Positions 51,044 to 60,385 are shown, counted from the first letter of the stretch. The stretch: DNA of 64,000 bases from Methylorubrum extorquens (GCF_024169925.1 NZ_JALJXF010000001.1:4532001-4596000), one strand, 5' to 3'. The notes: generated by a model from the sequence alone, not told the origin. Numbers and translations: made by a program.

Positions 51044-52074
51044 GCCTCGTCGAAAAGATTCCCTGCACCATCGTCACCGGCTTCCTCGGGGCTGGCAAGA
51101 CGACGCTCGTGCGCCACACCGTCGAGAACGCCCGCGGGCGCCGGCTCGCGATCATCGTCAACGAGTTCGGCGATCTCGGCTTCGACGGCTCGTTCCTCGC
51201 CGCCTGCGGCATCGAGGGCTGCAACGAGGATTCGGTGGTGGAGCTGCCCAACGGCTGCATCTGCTGCACGGTCGCCGACGACTTCGTGCCGGCGCTGACC
51301 AAGCTTCTCGACCGGCCCGAGCCGCCGGAGCATATCCTGATCGAGACCTCCGGCCTCGCCCTGCCCAAGCCCCTGGTTCAGGCGTTCCAGTGGCCGGCGA
51401 TCCGCTCGCGGGTCACCGTGGACGGCGTGGTCGCGGTGGTGGACGGCCCGGCGGTCGCCGCGGGGATGTTCGCCGAGGACCCCGAGGCGCTTGCCAACCA
51501 GCGCGCGGCCGACCAATCGGTCGATCACGACAACCCGCTGGAGGAGGTGTTCGAGGACCAGATCCTCTGCGCCGACCTCGTGGTGCTCAACAAGGCCGAC
51601 CTGCTCGACGAGGCCGGCCTCCGACAAGTCCGCGCCGAGATCGAGGCGCATCTGCCGCGCGCCGTCGAGATCGTCGCGACCGAGCACGGCCGGCTCGACC
51701 CGCGGGTCCTGCTCGGCATCGCAGCGGCGGCCGAGAACGACCTCGACGCCCGGCCCTCGCATCACGGCGAGGGCGAGGATCACGACCACGACGATTTCGA
51801 ATCCGTCGCGATCCCGGTCGGCATCGCCGGCAGCCCGGAAGATCTCTCCGCCCGCGTGGAGAAGGCCGCCGAGACCGAGGGCGTGTTGCGGATCAAGGGC
51901 TTTGCCGAGGTGAAGGGCAAGCCGATGCGCCTCGTGGTGCAGGGCGTCGGCCGGCGCGTCGCCTCTCATTACGACCGCCCGTGGAAGGGTTCGGAGCCGC
52001 GCGACGGACGCCTCGTCGTCATCGGCCTCAAAGGCTTCGATCAGGCTGCGGTCGCCGCCGCCCTGCGCGGATGA
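51040..52074 (+). CDS. cobW: CobW-type G3E GTPase
   Basis: A 344-aa metallochaperone GTPase. It has Walker A GFLGAGKTT, the metal-binding CxCC motif in LPNGCICCTV, VVLNKADLLDE (NKxD), a His/Asp-rich stretch HHGEGEDHDHDD, and a CobW C-terminal domain. It is believed to hand cobalt to the CobNST chelatase; position directly before cobN supports this. Start and stop both overlap neighbours (ATGA). Confidence 0.94.
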   Translation: MSLVEKIPCTIVTGFLGAGKTTLVRHTVENARGRRLAIIVNEFGDLGFDGSFLAACGIEGCNEDSVVELPNGCICCTVADDFVPALTKLLDRPEPPEHILIETSGLALPKPLVQAFQWPAIRSRVTVDGVVAVVDGPAVAAGMFAEDPEALANQRAADQSVDHDNPLEEVFEDQILCADLVVLNKADLLDEAGLRQVRAEIEAHLPRAVEIVATEHGRLDPRVLLGIAAAAENDLDARPSHHGEGEDHDHDDFESVAIPVGIAGSPEDLSARVEKAAETEGVLRIKGFAEVKGKPMRLVVQGVGRRVASHYDRPWKGSEPRDGRLVVIGLKGFDQAAVAAALRG

Positions 52075-52967
52075 GCCGGGGCGCGGCCGCAGGCCGACTG
52101 CCGCGCGGGCTTTGGCTCGCGGTCCCCGTCCTCGCCCTTCTCGCCGGCTGCTCCAACAGCCGGCGCGAGGCGGACGCGGAGATGCGGATGGCCCAGGCCC
52201 CTGCGCCCGCGCCCTTCGTCTCCGCCGCGCGTGAGGGAAGCGCGGCCAAGCTCGCCTATCGCCACGACCTCACCGTCGGCCTCGGGCCGGACCGGGTGGC
52301 CCCGCACTTCGCCGCCGCCCGCGACCGCTGCCTCGACGAGACCGCGACCTGCACGCTGCTGAATTCCTCGATCCGGGACGGCAACGGCGCGAGCCCGCCG
52401 CAGGCGCAGATCGAGGTGCGGCTGCCGCACGCCGCGGTCGCCGCCTACGTCGCCTTCGTCACCGGTCCGCTGCCGGGCGAGGCGGCGGGCGACGTCGTGC
52501 TGATCGAGCAGGCGACCCGCGCCGAGGATCTGACGGCCTCGATTGCCGATACCGGCCGGCGGCTGACCCAGCTCAACGACTACCGCACCCGCCTGACCGC
52601 GCTCGCCGAGAAGCCGGACAACCGGGCCGAGGATCTGATCAAGATCGCCGGCGAGCTGGCGCAGGTCCAGAGCCAGATCGAGGAGTCGGAAGGGACGCGC
52701 CGCGGGCTCGACGAGCGCGTGGACACCGAGATCGTCACGGTGGACTTCCGCACCAGCCGGGCGCGGGCCGGCGCCTTCGCTCCGGTGCAGGAGGTCTGGG
52801 CCCGCAGCGGCCCGATCCTCGGCGAGAGCGCGGCCTCTGCCCTCCGCTTCACCGTCGCCAGCCTGCCCTGGCTGCCGGTTGTCCTTTTTGCCGCCTTGCT
52901 CCTCCGGCTGGTCTGGCGCATCCGGCGCAAGCGGGCCCATCCGGCTCGCGTCCCGTTGGAGCCGTGA
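52071..52967 (+). CDS. DUF4349-like lipoprotein
   Basis: A 298-aa protein with a lipobox LALLAGC after an N-terminal signal, a central strand-helix region with coiled coil (LTASIADTGRRLTQLNDYRTRL, then LAQVQSQIEESEGTRRGLDE), TEIVTVDFRTSRA, and a C-terminal membrane helix (LPWLPVVLFAALLLRLVW) with a basic end. This layout matches DUF4349. No cobalamin function is known to me. It overlaps cobW by four bases, so it is firmly part of the riboswitch-controlled transcript. Confidence 0.83.
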   Translation: MSRGAAAGRLPRGLWLAVPVLALLAGCSNSRREADAEMRMAQAPAPAPFVSAAREGSAAKLAYRHDLTVGLGPDRVAPHFAAARDRCLDETATCTLLNSSIRDGNGASPPQAQIEVRLPHAAVAAYVAFVTGPLPGEAAGDVVLIEQATRAEDLTASIADTGRRLTQLNDYRTRLTALAEKPDNRAEDLIKIAGELAQVQSQIEESEGTRRGLDERVDTEIVTVDFRTSRARAGAFAPVQEVWARSGPILGESAASALRFTVASLPWLPVVLFAALLLRLVWRIRRKRAHPARVPLEP

Positions 52968-52980
52968 GGGCGCTCGCGCC

Positions 52981-55900
52981 ATGCACCTGATCCGCCTCGA
53001 TACGGTCTCCCTCGACGAGGGCGAGGCGGCGGTCGATCTCGGCCAGAGCCCCGGCGAGATCGTCTTTTTGTCATTTACCGATACGGACCTCGCGGCCGTC
53101 GCCCGTGCACACGCAGCCGAGCCCGGCCTGCCGTCGCTGCGGCTCGCCAAGATGGCGCAACTGCGCCACCCGATGTCGGTCGATCTCTACGTCGATGCGG
53201 TGATCGCCCGCGCGAAGGTCTGCGTCATCCGGTGCCTCGGCGGGCTCGATTATTGGCGCTACGGCATCGAGCGCGTTGCGGCGGCGGCACGGGCGCAGGG
53301 TGTGGGGCTCGCGGTTTTGCCCGGCGACGACCGGCCGGACCCGCGCCTCGACGCCTTCTCGACCCTGCCGCCGGAGACCTGCATCCGTCTCGACGCCTAC
53401 TTTCGTGCGGGCGGCCCGGAGAACCTGAAGAACCTGCTGCGCACCCTCGCGGCGGAGGCCGGCGCCGCCTTCGAGGCCGCACCGCCGCAGGCGCTGCCGC
53501 GCGGCTTCGCGTGGTGCCCCGGCTGCGGGCCGCTCTCCCTCGAGACGGCGATGCAAGCCGCCGGGCCGGGGCCCCTGGCGCTGCTGCTGGTCTATCGCTC
53601 GGCGATCCTCTCCGGCGAGACGGCGCCGGCCGTGGGGCTCGCCGCCGCGCTGACCGAGCGCGGCATCGGCAGCGTCACGCTCGCCGTGTCGAGCCTGAAG
53701 GACCCGGAGGCCGTCGCCGTCCTTCGCGCGGCCCTGGCCCTGCGCCGGCCCGACATCGTGCTCGCGGCCACCGCCTTCTCGGCCCGCGACGATGCCGGCT
53801 TCGTGCTCGACGCCGCCGATTGCCCCGTGCTCCAGGCCTACACGATCGGCGCCCCGCGCACGGCCTGGGCCGCCTCCGGCCGCGGCATGAACGCCTCCGA
53901 CCTCGCCATGCAGGTGGCTTTGCCGGAATTCGACGGACGGCTCTCGGGCTTCCCGGTCTCGTTCAAGGAGGAAGCGGAGGCGGTCGAGGGCTTTTCGGAG
54001 CGCCGTGCGGTGCCCGATCCCGCCGGCATCGCCGCGCTTGCCGAGCGCGCCGCTGCCTGGATCCGCCTGCGTCGCACGCCGCGCGACCAGCGTCGGCTGG
54101 CGATGGTGCTGTCCGATTATCCCGCCCGCGGGGGGCGGGCCGGCTACGCGGTCGGCCTCGACACGCCGGACAGCGCCCGCGCCATCGCCGCCGACCTCGC
54201 CGCAGCGGGCTTTGCCGCGGGCGAATTGCCGGGGGCGGGCGCGCTGATGGACGCGCTCACCGCCGATGAGCCGGGTTTCGCCGTACCGCTCGCCGATTAC
54301 GCAGCGTGGTTCGAAGGCTTGCCGGATGAGCGCCGGGCGGAACTCACCGAGCGCTGGGGCGCGCCGGAGGACGATCCGGTCTGCCCCGACGGGGCCTTCC
54401 GGTTCCGGATGGTGCGTGCTGCCGCAACCGGCACCCCCTCTCCCCGCACGCGGGGAGAGGGTCGCGACGACCTCGTCGTCGGCGCGACGAGCGGTAGCGG
54501 GGGTGAGGGGGCGATTACAGTAGAGCCTCCTTCTGAGCCGCCCCCTCATCCTCGGCTGCCGCCTCGCTTCGGCGACGACGGGGTTGCCGAAGCCCTCTCC
54601 CCGCGTGCGGGGAGAGGGGATGCGCGTGAAGCCGAGCGCGGAGAACTGACTCTCTTCCTCCAGCCCGATCGCGGCCGGAGCACCGACCGCAAGGCTGGCT
54701 ATCACGACCCCGACGAGCCACCGACCCACGCCTACCTCGCTTTCTATCTCGGCCTGCGCAAAAACTTCGACGCGTTGATCCATCTCGGCACCCACGGCAC
54801 CACCGAGTGGCTGCCCGGCAAGGCGGTGGCGCTCTCAGGCACATGCTGGCCGGCGCTCGCCGTCGGGGCGTTGCCGGTGGTCTATCCCTTCATCGTCGAT
54901 GATCCCGGCGAGGCCGCGCCGCTGAAGCGCCGGCTCGGCGGCATCGCCCTCGGGCACCTCACCCCGACGATCGACGCCGCCGGGCTCACCCCCGAGGCTG
55001 CGGCGCTGCGCGAACTCGTCGAAGAGTATTCCGCCGCGAGCGTGCTCGATCCGCGCCGGGCCGGGCTGATCGCCACGGCGATCCTCGACGAGGCGGCCTC
55101 CGCCGGCCTGCTCGAAGGGGCCGGCGTCGATGGCGACACGCCGATGGCGGATGCACTCACCGCGCTCGATGCGCATCTGTGCGACCTCGGGGAGACCCCG
55201 TTCCGCGATGGCCTGCACGTGTTCGGCCGCGCCCCCGCCGACGCCTCCGAGCCGGTTCGCGCCAGTGCCGAGGCGGAGCGTGCCGCGCTGGTCACGGCGC
55301 TGGACGGCCGCTTCGTCGCGCCGGGCCCCGCCGGCTCGCCCTCGCGCGGGCGCCTCGACGTGATGCCGACCGGCCGCAACCTGACGACGCTCGACCCGCG
55401 CGCCCTGCCGACCCGCGCCGCGACGATGCTCGGTGCTAAGGCGGCCGACGCCGTGGTGCGGCGCTACCTTCAGGACGAGGGCGAGTACCCGGCCCGCATC
55501 GTCATGGATCTCTGGGCCTCGCCGACGCTCCGCACCGGCGGCGAGGACGTGGCGCATGCCCTCGCCCTGATGGGCGTGCGCCCGGTCTGGGACCATGCCT
55601 CTACCCGCGTCACCGGCTTCGAGGTGCTGCCGCTGGCCCTTCTCGACCGGCCGCGCATCGACGTGACCTGCCGCGTCTCCGGCGCGTTCCGCGATACCTT
55701 TCCCGAGACCCTGGCGCTGCTCGACCGCGCCGCCCGCGCCGTCGCCGCCCGCGAGGAGGAGGACGAGGAGAACCCGCTCGCCGCCGCCCGCCGCCGGGGC
55801 GAGTCCGCCGCCCGCATCTACGGCGCGGCCCCCGGCCGCTACGGGGCGGGCACGGCCGAGACCGCCCTCGACGGTGCCTGGGAGGGGCGGAGCGACCTCG

Positions 55901-56490
55901 GCACCGCCTATCTCGCCGCCACCACCCACGCCTACGGTGATGCGGAGGCGCCGGACGCGGATTTCGCCGTCCGCGTCGCGGCGGCGGACGCGTATGTCCA
56001 CGCCTTCGATGTCGCCGAGCGCGACCTGCTCGACGGCGACGCGGCGGCGGACGCCATGGGTGGGTTCTTTGCCGCCGCGTCCGGCGAGGGGCGGGCGCCC
56101 GCGCTCTACAGCCTCGATGTCTCGAATCCGGAGGCGCCGCGCACCCGCACCGCCCGCGAGGACATCGCCCGGCTGATCCGCGGCCGGCTCGGCCACCCGC
56201 GCTGGATCGCGGCGCAGCTCCGCCACGGCTACCGCGGCGCGCAGGAATTCGCGCAAGGGATCGAGGCGGTGTTCGTGCTCGCCGCCGCGACCGATGCGGT
56301 GTCGAGCGCCGACCTCGACCAGCTCTACGGCGCCTGGATCGCCGATCCGGAGACGTTCGACGCCCTGAAGGCGGCCAACCCGGAGGCGGTTCGCGCCATC
56401 CTCGAGCGCTTCGACGACTTGCGCGCCCGCGGCCTGTGGCAGAGCCGGCGCAACGCGGCGCCTGCCGACGAAATGATGGCCGCCGAATGA
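52981..56490 (+). CDS. cobN: Cobaltochelatase subunit CobN with repeat-derived in-frame insertion
   Basis: The large subunit of the aerobic CobNST complex, which inserts cobalt into hydrogenobyrinate a,c-diamide at the cost of ATP. Family segments include LRLAKMAQLRHPMSVDLYVD, YHDPDEPPTHAYLAFYLGLR, ALIHLGTHGTTEWLPGKAVA, YPFIVDDPGEAAPLKRRLGG, and near the end WIAAQLRHGYRGAQEFAQGI. At 1169 aa it is shorter than the well-known CobN (about 1275 aa). Residues about 481-553, between GAFRFRMVRAA and GELTLFLQPDRG, are a foreign, Pro/Gly/Arg-rich block encoded by two palindromic repeats and the sequence between them, in frame and without stops. The flanking conserved sequence is otherwise continuous. 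Confidence 0.94.
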   Translation: MHLIRLDTVSLDEGEAAVDLGQSPGEIVFLSFTDTDLAAVARAHAAEPGLPSLRLAKMAQLRHPMSVDLYVDAVIARAKVCVIRCLGGLDYWRYGIERVAAAARAQGVGLAVLPGDDRPDPRLDAFSTLPPETCIRLDAYFRAGGPENLKNLLRTLAAEAGAAFEAAPPQALPRGFAWCPGCGPLSLETAMQAAGPGPLALLLVYRSAILSGETAPAVGLAAALTERGIGSVTLAVSSLKDPEAVAVLRAALALRRPDIVLAATAFSARDDAGFVLDAADCPVLQAYTIGAPRTAWAASGRGMNASDLAMQVALPEFDGRLSGFPVSFKEEAEAVEGFSERRAVPDPAGIAALAERAAAWIRLRRTPRDQRRLAMVLSDYPARGGRAGYAVGLDTPDSARAIAADLAAAGFAAGELPGAGALMDALTADEPGFAVPLADYAAWFEGLPDERRAELTERWGAPEDDPVCPDGAFRFRMVRAAATGTPSPRTRGEGRDDLVVGATSGSGGEGAITVEPPSEPPPHPRLPPRFGDDGVAEALSPRAGRGDAREAERGELTLFLQPDRGRSTDRKAGYHDPDEPPTHAYLAFYLGLRKNFDALIHLGTHGTTEWLPGKAVALSGTCWPALAVGALPVVYPFIVDDPGEAAPLKRRLGGIALGHLTPTIDAAGLTPEAAALRELVEEYSAASVLDPRRAGLIATAILDEAASAGLLEGAGVDGDTPMADALTALDAHLCDLGETPFRDGLHVFGRAPADASEPVRASAEAERAALVTALDGRFVAPGPAGSPSRGRLDVMPTGRNLTTLDPRALPTRAATMLGAKAADAVVRRYLQDEGEYPARIVMDLWASPTLRTGGEDVAHALALMGVRPVWDHASTRVTGFEVLPLALLDRPRIDVTCRVSGAFRDTFPETLALLDRAARAVAAREEEDEENPLAAARRRGESAARIYGAAPGRYGAGTAETALDGAWEGRSDLGTAYLAATTHAYGDAEAPDADFAVRVAAADAYVHAFDVAERDLLDGDAAADAMGGFFAAASGEGRAPALYSLDVSNPEAPRTRTAREDIARLIRGRLGHPRWIAAQLRHGYRGAQEFAQGIEAVFVLAAATDAVSSADLDQLYGAWIADPETFDALKAANPEAVRAILERFDDLRARGLWQSRRNAAPADEMMAAE
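54436..54618. repeat. Paired palindromic repeat inside cobN
   Basis: Two copies of a 26-bp palindrome, arms CCCTCTCCCCGC and GCGGGGAGAGGG, occupy 54436-54461 and 54593-54618, differing only in the two central bases (AC and GT). The 131 bases between them contain further GC-rich pairing. The arrangement is that of a composite REP/BIME-like element, here within a coding region and kept in frame. Confidence 0.88.
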
Positions 56491-57749
56491 GCGCGCGCCG
56501 CATGCTGCCGGAGGGCGCCCGCCGCGGCTGGTGCCCCTCGCTCGCCCGGCCGATGCCGACCGGCGACGGATTGCTCGCCCGCATCCACCCGCCGCTCGGG
56601 CGCCTGACGCCGACGCAGTTGCGCGCGGTTGCGGAGGGCGCGCGCGCCCACGGTAACGGCCATATCGACGTGACGGCCCGCGGCAACCTCCAGATCCGCG
56701 GCGTCAGCGAGGCGAGCGCGCCAGGGCTCGCCTGCGCCCTGGCGCAAGCCGGCCTCGGCGATACCCGTGACGATGGCGGCCCGCAGCGCCTGACGCTGAC
56801 GGCGCCGCTCGCCGGCCTCGATCCCACGGAACGGATCGACGTGTCGGCGCTCGCCCGCGCGGTGGAGGCGGCGGGGCTCGCGGTGCCAGGTCTGCCTCCT
56901 AAGACGCTGGTGGCGATCGACGGCGGCGGCGCCCACGGCCTCGGTACGGTCGAGGCGGACTTCTTTCTGTTTGCCGAAGGGCCGGGGCAAGTGGCCTTCG
57001 GCCTTGCGACTGAAGACGGCCCCTTGCGCTGCGGCGTGCTGCCCGAGCGCCGGGCGGCGGGCGCCATCGGCCTTGCGCTCGCCGCCTTCGCCGAGATCGG
57101 TGGACGCCGGATACGCGACCTCGACACCCACGAGCGGGCCGTGATCGCCGCGGCAGCCGGTTTCTTCCCGTTCGAACTGACGCCGCTCGCACCCGCTCCT
57201 GCGCCCGCCGCGCCGGGGCTCGCCGCCTTGAGCGCGGACAGAGCAGCACTTCTCGTCCAGGCGCCGTTCGGGCGCTGCACCGCCGACCGGCTGGAGCGGG
57301 TCGCCGTGCTTGCGGGAGCGGAGGACGTGCGGCTGAGCGCCGAGCGCGGCCTCGCCCTCGTCACGCTTCGCCCCGCCGCTCTCCAAGCCGAGTTGGCGCG
57401 AGCCGGCTTCATCGTGACACCGGACGATCCGCGCCGCAGGGTCGCCGCCTGCCCCGGCGCTCCGGCCTGCCGCTCCGGCACGACGCCGGTGCCCGACCAC
57501 GCCGCCCGGCTGGCGCAGGCGCTGGCACCGCTGGCCGGGCTCACCGCTCATGTCTCGGGCTGCGCCAAGGGCTGCGCCCATCCCGGCCCCGCCGACCTCA
57601 CCCTGGTGGGCCGCGACGGCGCCTACGACGTGGTGCTCGCCGGGCCCCCCTCTGCCGAGCCGGCAACGCGTCTCGCTTTCGAGGCGGCGCTGGACCGGAT
57701 AAGGAAGGCCGCAGACGCCGGGCTTCCGGCGCTGGACCCCGTGTTTTAG
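56487..57749 (+). CDS. cobG: Precorrin-3B synthase
   Basis: The 420-aa oxygen-dependent monooxygenase converting precorrin-3A to precorrin-3B, related to nitrite/sulfite reductases. The half-repeat motif GHIDVTARGNLQIRG occurs in the N-terminal part; the Fe-S ligands are in AACPGAPACRSG and VSGCAKGCAHPGPADL. Presence of CobG marks the aerobic route. ATG overlaps the cobN stop (ATGA). Confidence 0.94.
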   Translation: MSARRMLPEGARRGWCPSLARPMPTGDGLLARIHPPLGRLTPTQLRAVAEGARAHGNGHIDVTARGNLQIRGVSEASAPGLACALAQAGLGDTRDDGGPQRLTLTAPLAGLDPTERIDVSALARAVEAAGLAVPGLPPKTLVAIDGGGAHGLGTVEADFFLFAEGPGQVAFGLATEDGPLRCGVLPERRAAGAIGLALAAFAEIGGRRIRDLDTHERAVIAAAAGFFPFELTPLAPAPAPAAPGLAALSADRAALLVQAPFGRCTADRLERVAVLAGAEDVRLSAERGLALVTLRPAALQAELARAGFIVTPDDPRRRVAACPGAPACRSGTTPVPDHAARLAQALAPLAGLTAHVSGCAKGCAHPGPADLTLVGRDGAYDVVLAGPPSAEPATRLAFEAALDRIRKAADAGLPALDPVF

Positions 57750-57760
57750 GACGACGTGAG

Positions 57761-58393
57761 ATGAGTGCCCGCCACGACTACATCCGCGACGGCGGCGCGA
57801 TCTACGCGCGCTCCTTCGCGATGATCCGCGCCGAATCCGATCTCGTCCGCTGGTCCGGCGCGGCCGAGCGCGTGGTGGTGCGGATGATCCATGCCTGCGG
57901 CATGACCGACCTGCCGCGCGACGTGGAGATGTCGGACGATTTCGCCGCGGCCGGCGAGGCGGCTTTGAAGGCCGGCGCGCCGATCCTGTGCGACGTGCGC
58001 ATGGTCGCCGACGGCGTGACCCGCACCCGGCTGCCGGCGAAGAACGAGGTGGTCTGCACGCTCGGCGATCCGCGCGTGCCGGGGCTGGCGGCGGAGATGG
58101 CCACCACCCGCTCGGCCGCGGCGATGGAGCTGTGGCGGGAAAAGCTGCCCGGCAGCATCGTTGCCGTCGGCAACGCGCCAACCGCCCTGTTCCGCCTGCT
58201 CGAACTCTTGGACGAGGGTGTCGCACCCCCGGCGGCGGTGATCGGCATCCCCGTCGGCTTCGTCGGCGCGGCGGAATCCAAGGAGGCGCTGGCGCGCGAC
58301 GGGCGCGTGCCCTTCGTCGTGGTCCACGGCCGCCGCGGCGGCAGCGCAATGACAGCGGCCGCCGTCAACGCCCTCGCGAATGAGATCGAGTGA
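57761..58393 (+). CDS. cobH: Precorrin-8X methylmutase
   Basis: A 210-aa enzyme that moves the methyl group from C11 to C12 to form hydrogenobyrinate. It has YIRDGGAIYARSFAMIRAE, the catalytic-His segment RMIHACGMTD, AVGNAPTALFRLLELL and IGIPVGFVGAAESKEAL. Starts 11 bases after cobG with a weak GACG site; its stop overlaps cobI by one base. Confidence 0.95.
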   Translation: MSARHDYIRDGGAIYARSFAMIRAESDLVRWSGAAERVVVRMIHACGMTDLPRDVEMSDDFAAAGEAALKAGAPILCDVRMVADGVTRTRLPAKNEVVCTLGDPRVPGLAAEMATTRSAAAMELWREKLPGSIVAVGNAPTALFRLLELLDEGVAPPAAVIGIPVGFVGAAESKEALARDGRVPFVVVHGRRGGSAMTAAAVNALANEIE

Positions 58394-59190
58394 TGGAGGG
58401 GAGCGTGCGCATCGACGCGCCGGGCGAGACCACGGAGGGCGCGGGCGAGACCCCCGCCGCGGCCAGAACCGGTACGCTCTACGGCGTCGGCATGGGGCCG
58501 GGCGATCCCGATTTCCTCACCGTGAAGGCGATGCGGGTGTTGGAGCACGCCCCCGTGCTCGTTCACTTCTGCAAGCGGGGCAAGCGCGGCAACGCCCGCA
58601 CCATCGCCGACGCGGTGATGCGTGATCCGACCCGCGAGTTTCCGCTGGCCTATCCCTACACCACCGAGCTTCACCCCGATCACCCGGAATACGTCTCGGC
58701 CCTGGCCGGCTTCTACGACGAAGCGGCGGGACGGCTCGCCGACCATCTCGGCGCGGGCCGTGATGTGGCGATCCTGTCGGAGGGCGATCCCTTCTTCTAC
58801 GGCTCGTTCATGCATCTGTGGCGGCGGCTGAAGGACCGCTTCCCCGTCGAGGTGATCCCCGGCGTCACCGGCATGTCCGGCTGCTGGACGCGGGCCGGCA
58901 CCCCGATCACCTGGGGCGACGACGTGCTCACCATCCTGCCGGCGACGCTGCCGCGCGAGGCCCTGGTGGAGCGGCTGAGGGGTACGGATGCCGCCGTCAT
59001 CATGAAGCTCGGCCGCCACCTGCCGAAGGTGCGCGGCGTGCTGGCCGAGACCGGCTTTCTCGCCCGCGCGGTCTATGTCGAGCGCGGCACCATGGCCGGC
59101 GAGCGGGTGGTGCCGCTGGCCGAGAAGGCGGACGACGTCGCGCCCTACTTCTCGATGGTGCTGGTGCCCGGCGAGGGCCGCCGCCCGTGA
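58393..59190 (+). CDS. cobI: Precorrin-2 C20-methyltransferase
   Basis: A 265-aa tetrapyrrole methyltransferase. GVGMGPGDPDFLTVKA is the SAM-binding GxGxGD-type motif; VAILSEGDPFFYGSFMHLW and EVIPGVTGMSGCWTRAGTPI identify CobI among its relatives. ATG 58393 overlaps the cobH stop. A 28-residue low-complexity N-terminal extension precedes the fold. Confidence 0.94.
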   Translation: MEGSVRIDAPGETTEGAGETPAAARTGTLYGVGMGPGDPDFLTVKAMRVLEHAPVLVHFCKRGKRGNARTIADAVMRDPTREFPLAYPYTTELHPDHPEYVSALAGFYDEAAGRLADHLGAGRDVAILSEGDPFFYGSFMHLWRRLKDRFPVEVIPGVTGMSGCWTRAGTPITWGDDVLTILPATLPREALVERLRGTDAAVIMKLGRHLPKVRGVLAETGFLARAVYVERGTMAGERVVPLAEKADDVAPYFSMVLVPGEGRRP

Positions 59191-59960
59191 GCGCGCCGGT
59201 AAAGGGTGAGGGGAGCGTCACGATCATCGGCCTCGGGCCGGGCGATCCGCGGCTGCTCACCGAATCGGCCCGCGACGCCCTCGACCGGGCGCAGGACCTG
59301 ATCGGCTACATCCCCTACGTCGCCCGCGTGCCGGAGCGCGAGGGTCTGATCCGTCACGCCAGCGACAACCGGGTCGAGGTGGACCGCGCCCGGCATGCTC
59401 TGGAACTCGCCGTGGCCGGCCGGCATGTCGCGGTGGTCTCGGGCGGCGATCCCGGCGTGTTCGCCATGGCAGCCGCCGTGTTCGAGGCGGTCGAGCACGG
59501 ACCGGCGCATTGGCGCGATCTCGATATTCAGGTCGAGCCCGGCATCACCGCGATGCTCGCCGCCGCCGCCCGCCTCGGCGCACCGCTCGGCGGCGATTTC
59601 TGCGCGATTTCGCTGTCGGACAACCTCAAGCCCTGGGAGGTCGTGACCGCCCGGCTGGAGGCGGTGTTGCGGGCAGGGCTCAGCGTCGCCCTCTACAATC
59701 CGATCTCGTTGGCGCGGCCATGGCAGCTCGGCCGGGCGCTGGCGCTCGCCGCCGAAATCCTGCCTGCCACGACGCCGGTCATCTTCGCCCGCGCCGTGAC
59801 CCGGCCCGACGAAGCGCTGCGGGTGCTGACGCTGGACGAGGCCTGCACCGCGCCGGCCGACATGGCGACCATGGTCATCATCGGCGCAGCCACGACGCGG
59901 CTGATCGAGCGGGACGGGCGCCTGCCCTTCGTCTACACGCCGCGGAGCGTCACGCTCTGA
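59187..59960 (+). CDS. cobJ: Precorrin-3B C17-methyltransferase
   Basis: The 257-aa ring-contraction methyltransferase of the aerobic pathway. Motifs: IIGLGPGDPRLLT, LIGYIPYV, HVAVVSGGDPGVFAMAAAVFE, VEPGITAMLAAAARLGAPLGGDFCAISLSD and MATMVIIGAATTR. The start is GTG 59187, overlapping the cobI TGA by four bases. It is the last gene of the visible riboswitch operon; cobK, cobL and cobM do not follow here. Confidence 0.94.
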   Translation: MSAPVKGEGSVTIIGLGPGDPRLLTESARDALDRAQDLIGYIPYVARVPEREGLIRHASDNRVEVDRARHALELAVAGRHVAVVSGGDPGVFAMAAAVFEAVEHGPAHWRDLDIQVEPGITAMLAAAARLGAPLGGDFCAISLSDNLKPWEVVTARLEAVLRAGLSVALYNPISLARPWQLGRALALAAEILPATTPVIFARAVTRPDEALRVLTLDEACTAPADMATMVIIGAATTRLIERDGRLPFVYTPRSVTL

Positions 59961-60046
59961 CGCGGACACCTCCGCAGCGTGTTCCTTCAATCGAGGGATG
60001 CGAGGCTCCGAAGATTCGAGCCTTCGATGCCAGCGCGGCCCAGGCT

Positions 60047-60127
60047 CTAGAACACGTTGAAGAACCACAGCAGAAGAATGATCGGTAGCGGGATGCCGAT
60101 CAGCCAGAGAAGTCCACCTTTAAGCAT
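60047..60127 (-). CDS. 26-aa hydrophobic membrane peptide
   Basis: A very short frame encodes MLKGGLLWLIGIPLPIILLL followed by WFFNVF, a single membrane helix with charged start. AAGGGAGA stands at ideal distance (about eight bases) before the ATG, a strong ribosome site. Similar tiny 'LLWLIGIPLPIIL'-type proteins are widespread in Proteobacteria and usually unannotated; the function is unknown. It lies on the opposite strand between cobJ and the phage-like genes. The remainder of 59961-60385 holds no other gene that I can support. Confidence 0.75.
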   Translation of the reverse strand: MLKGGLLWLIGIPLPIILLLWFFNVF

Positions 60128-60319
60128 GGTGCTGTCTCCCTTGGTATGGAGGCGGTGATGCGCACTCCTTAGCTTATCTACGGATGAGGCTCGGTTGGCG
60201 TTCCTGGTCTATGGAAAAATTCATATCAGACCCTGTCCGGAATGATGGCAGTCGCACACCGTAGGGTCGTCCGTTTCAGACCAAATTCCTCTCTTGCGTT
60301 AAAAATAGGAATTTATAGA

Positions 60320-60348
60320 TTGACAGCGCGACGCTCCTCGTGTAGGTA
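60320..60348 (+). promoter_or_regulatory. Candidate sigma-70 promoter for the GTA-like cluster
   Basis: TTGACA at 60320-60325 and TAGGTA at 60343-60348 are separated by 17 bases, 38 bases before the first gene of the phage-like cluster. The -35 is perfect; the -10 is only a partial match. The AT-rich stretch just upstream is compatible with an UP element. Confidence 0.45.
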
Positions 60349-60385
60349 AAGGGCACGCTCGAGAAGTGTGGATGGAGACACCGCG

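Noticed and set aside
60299..60313. CtrA site (TTAA-N7-TTAA) upstream of the GTA-like genes
   Set aside because: A TTAA occurs at 60299-60302, but the second half-site reads AATT, so the motif is incomplete.
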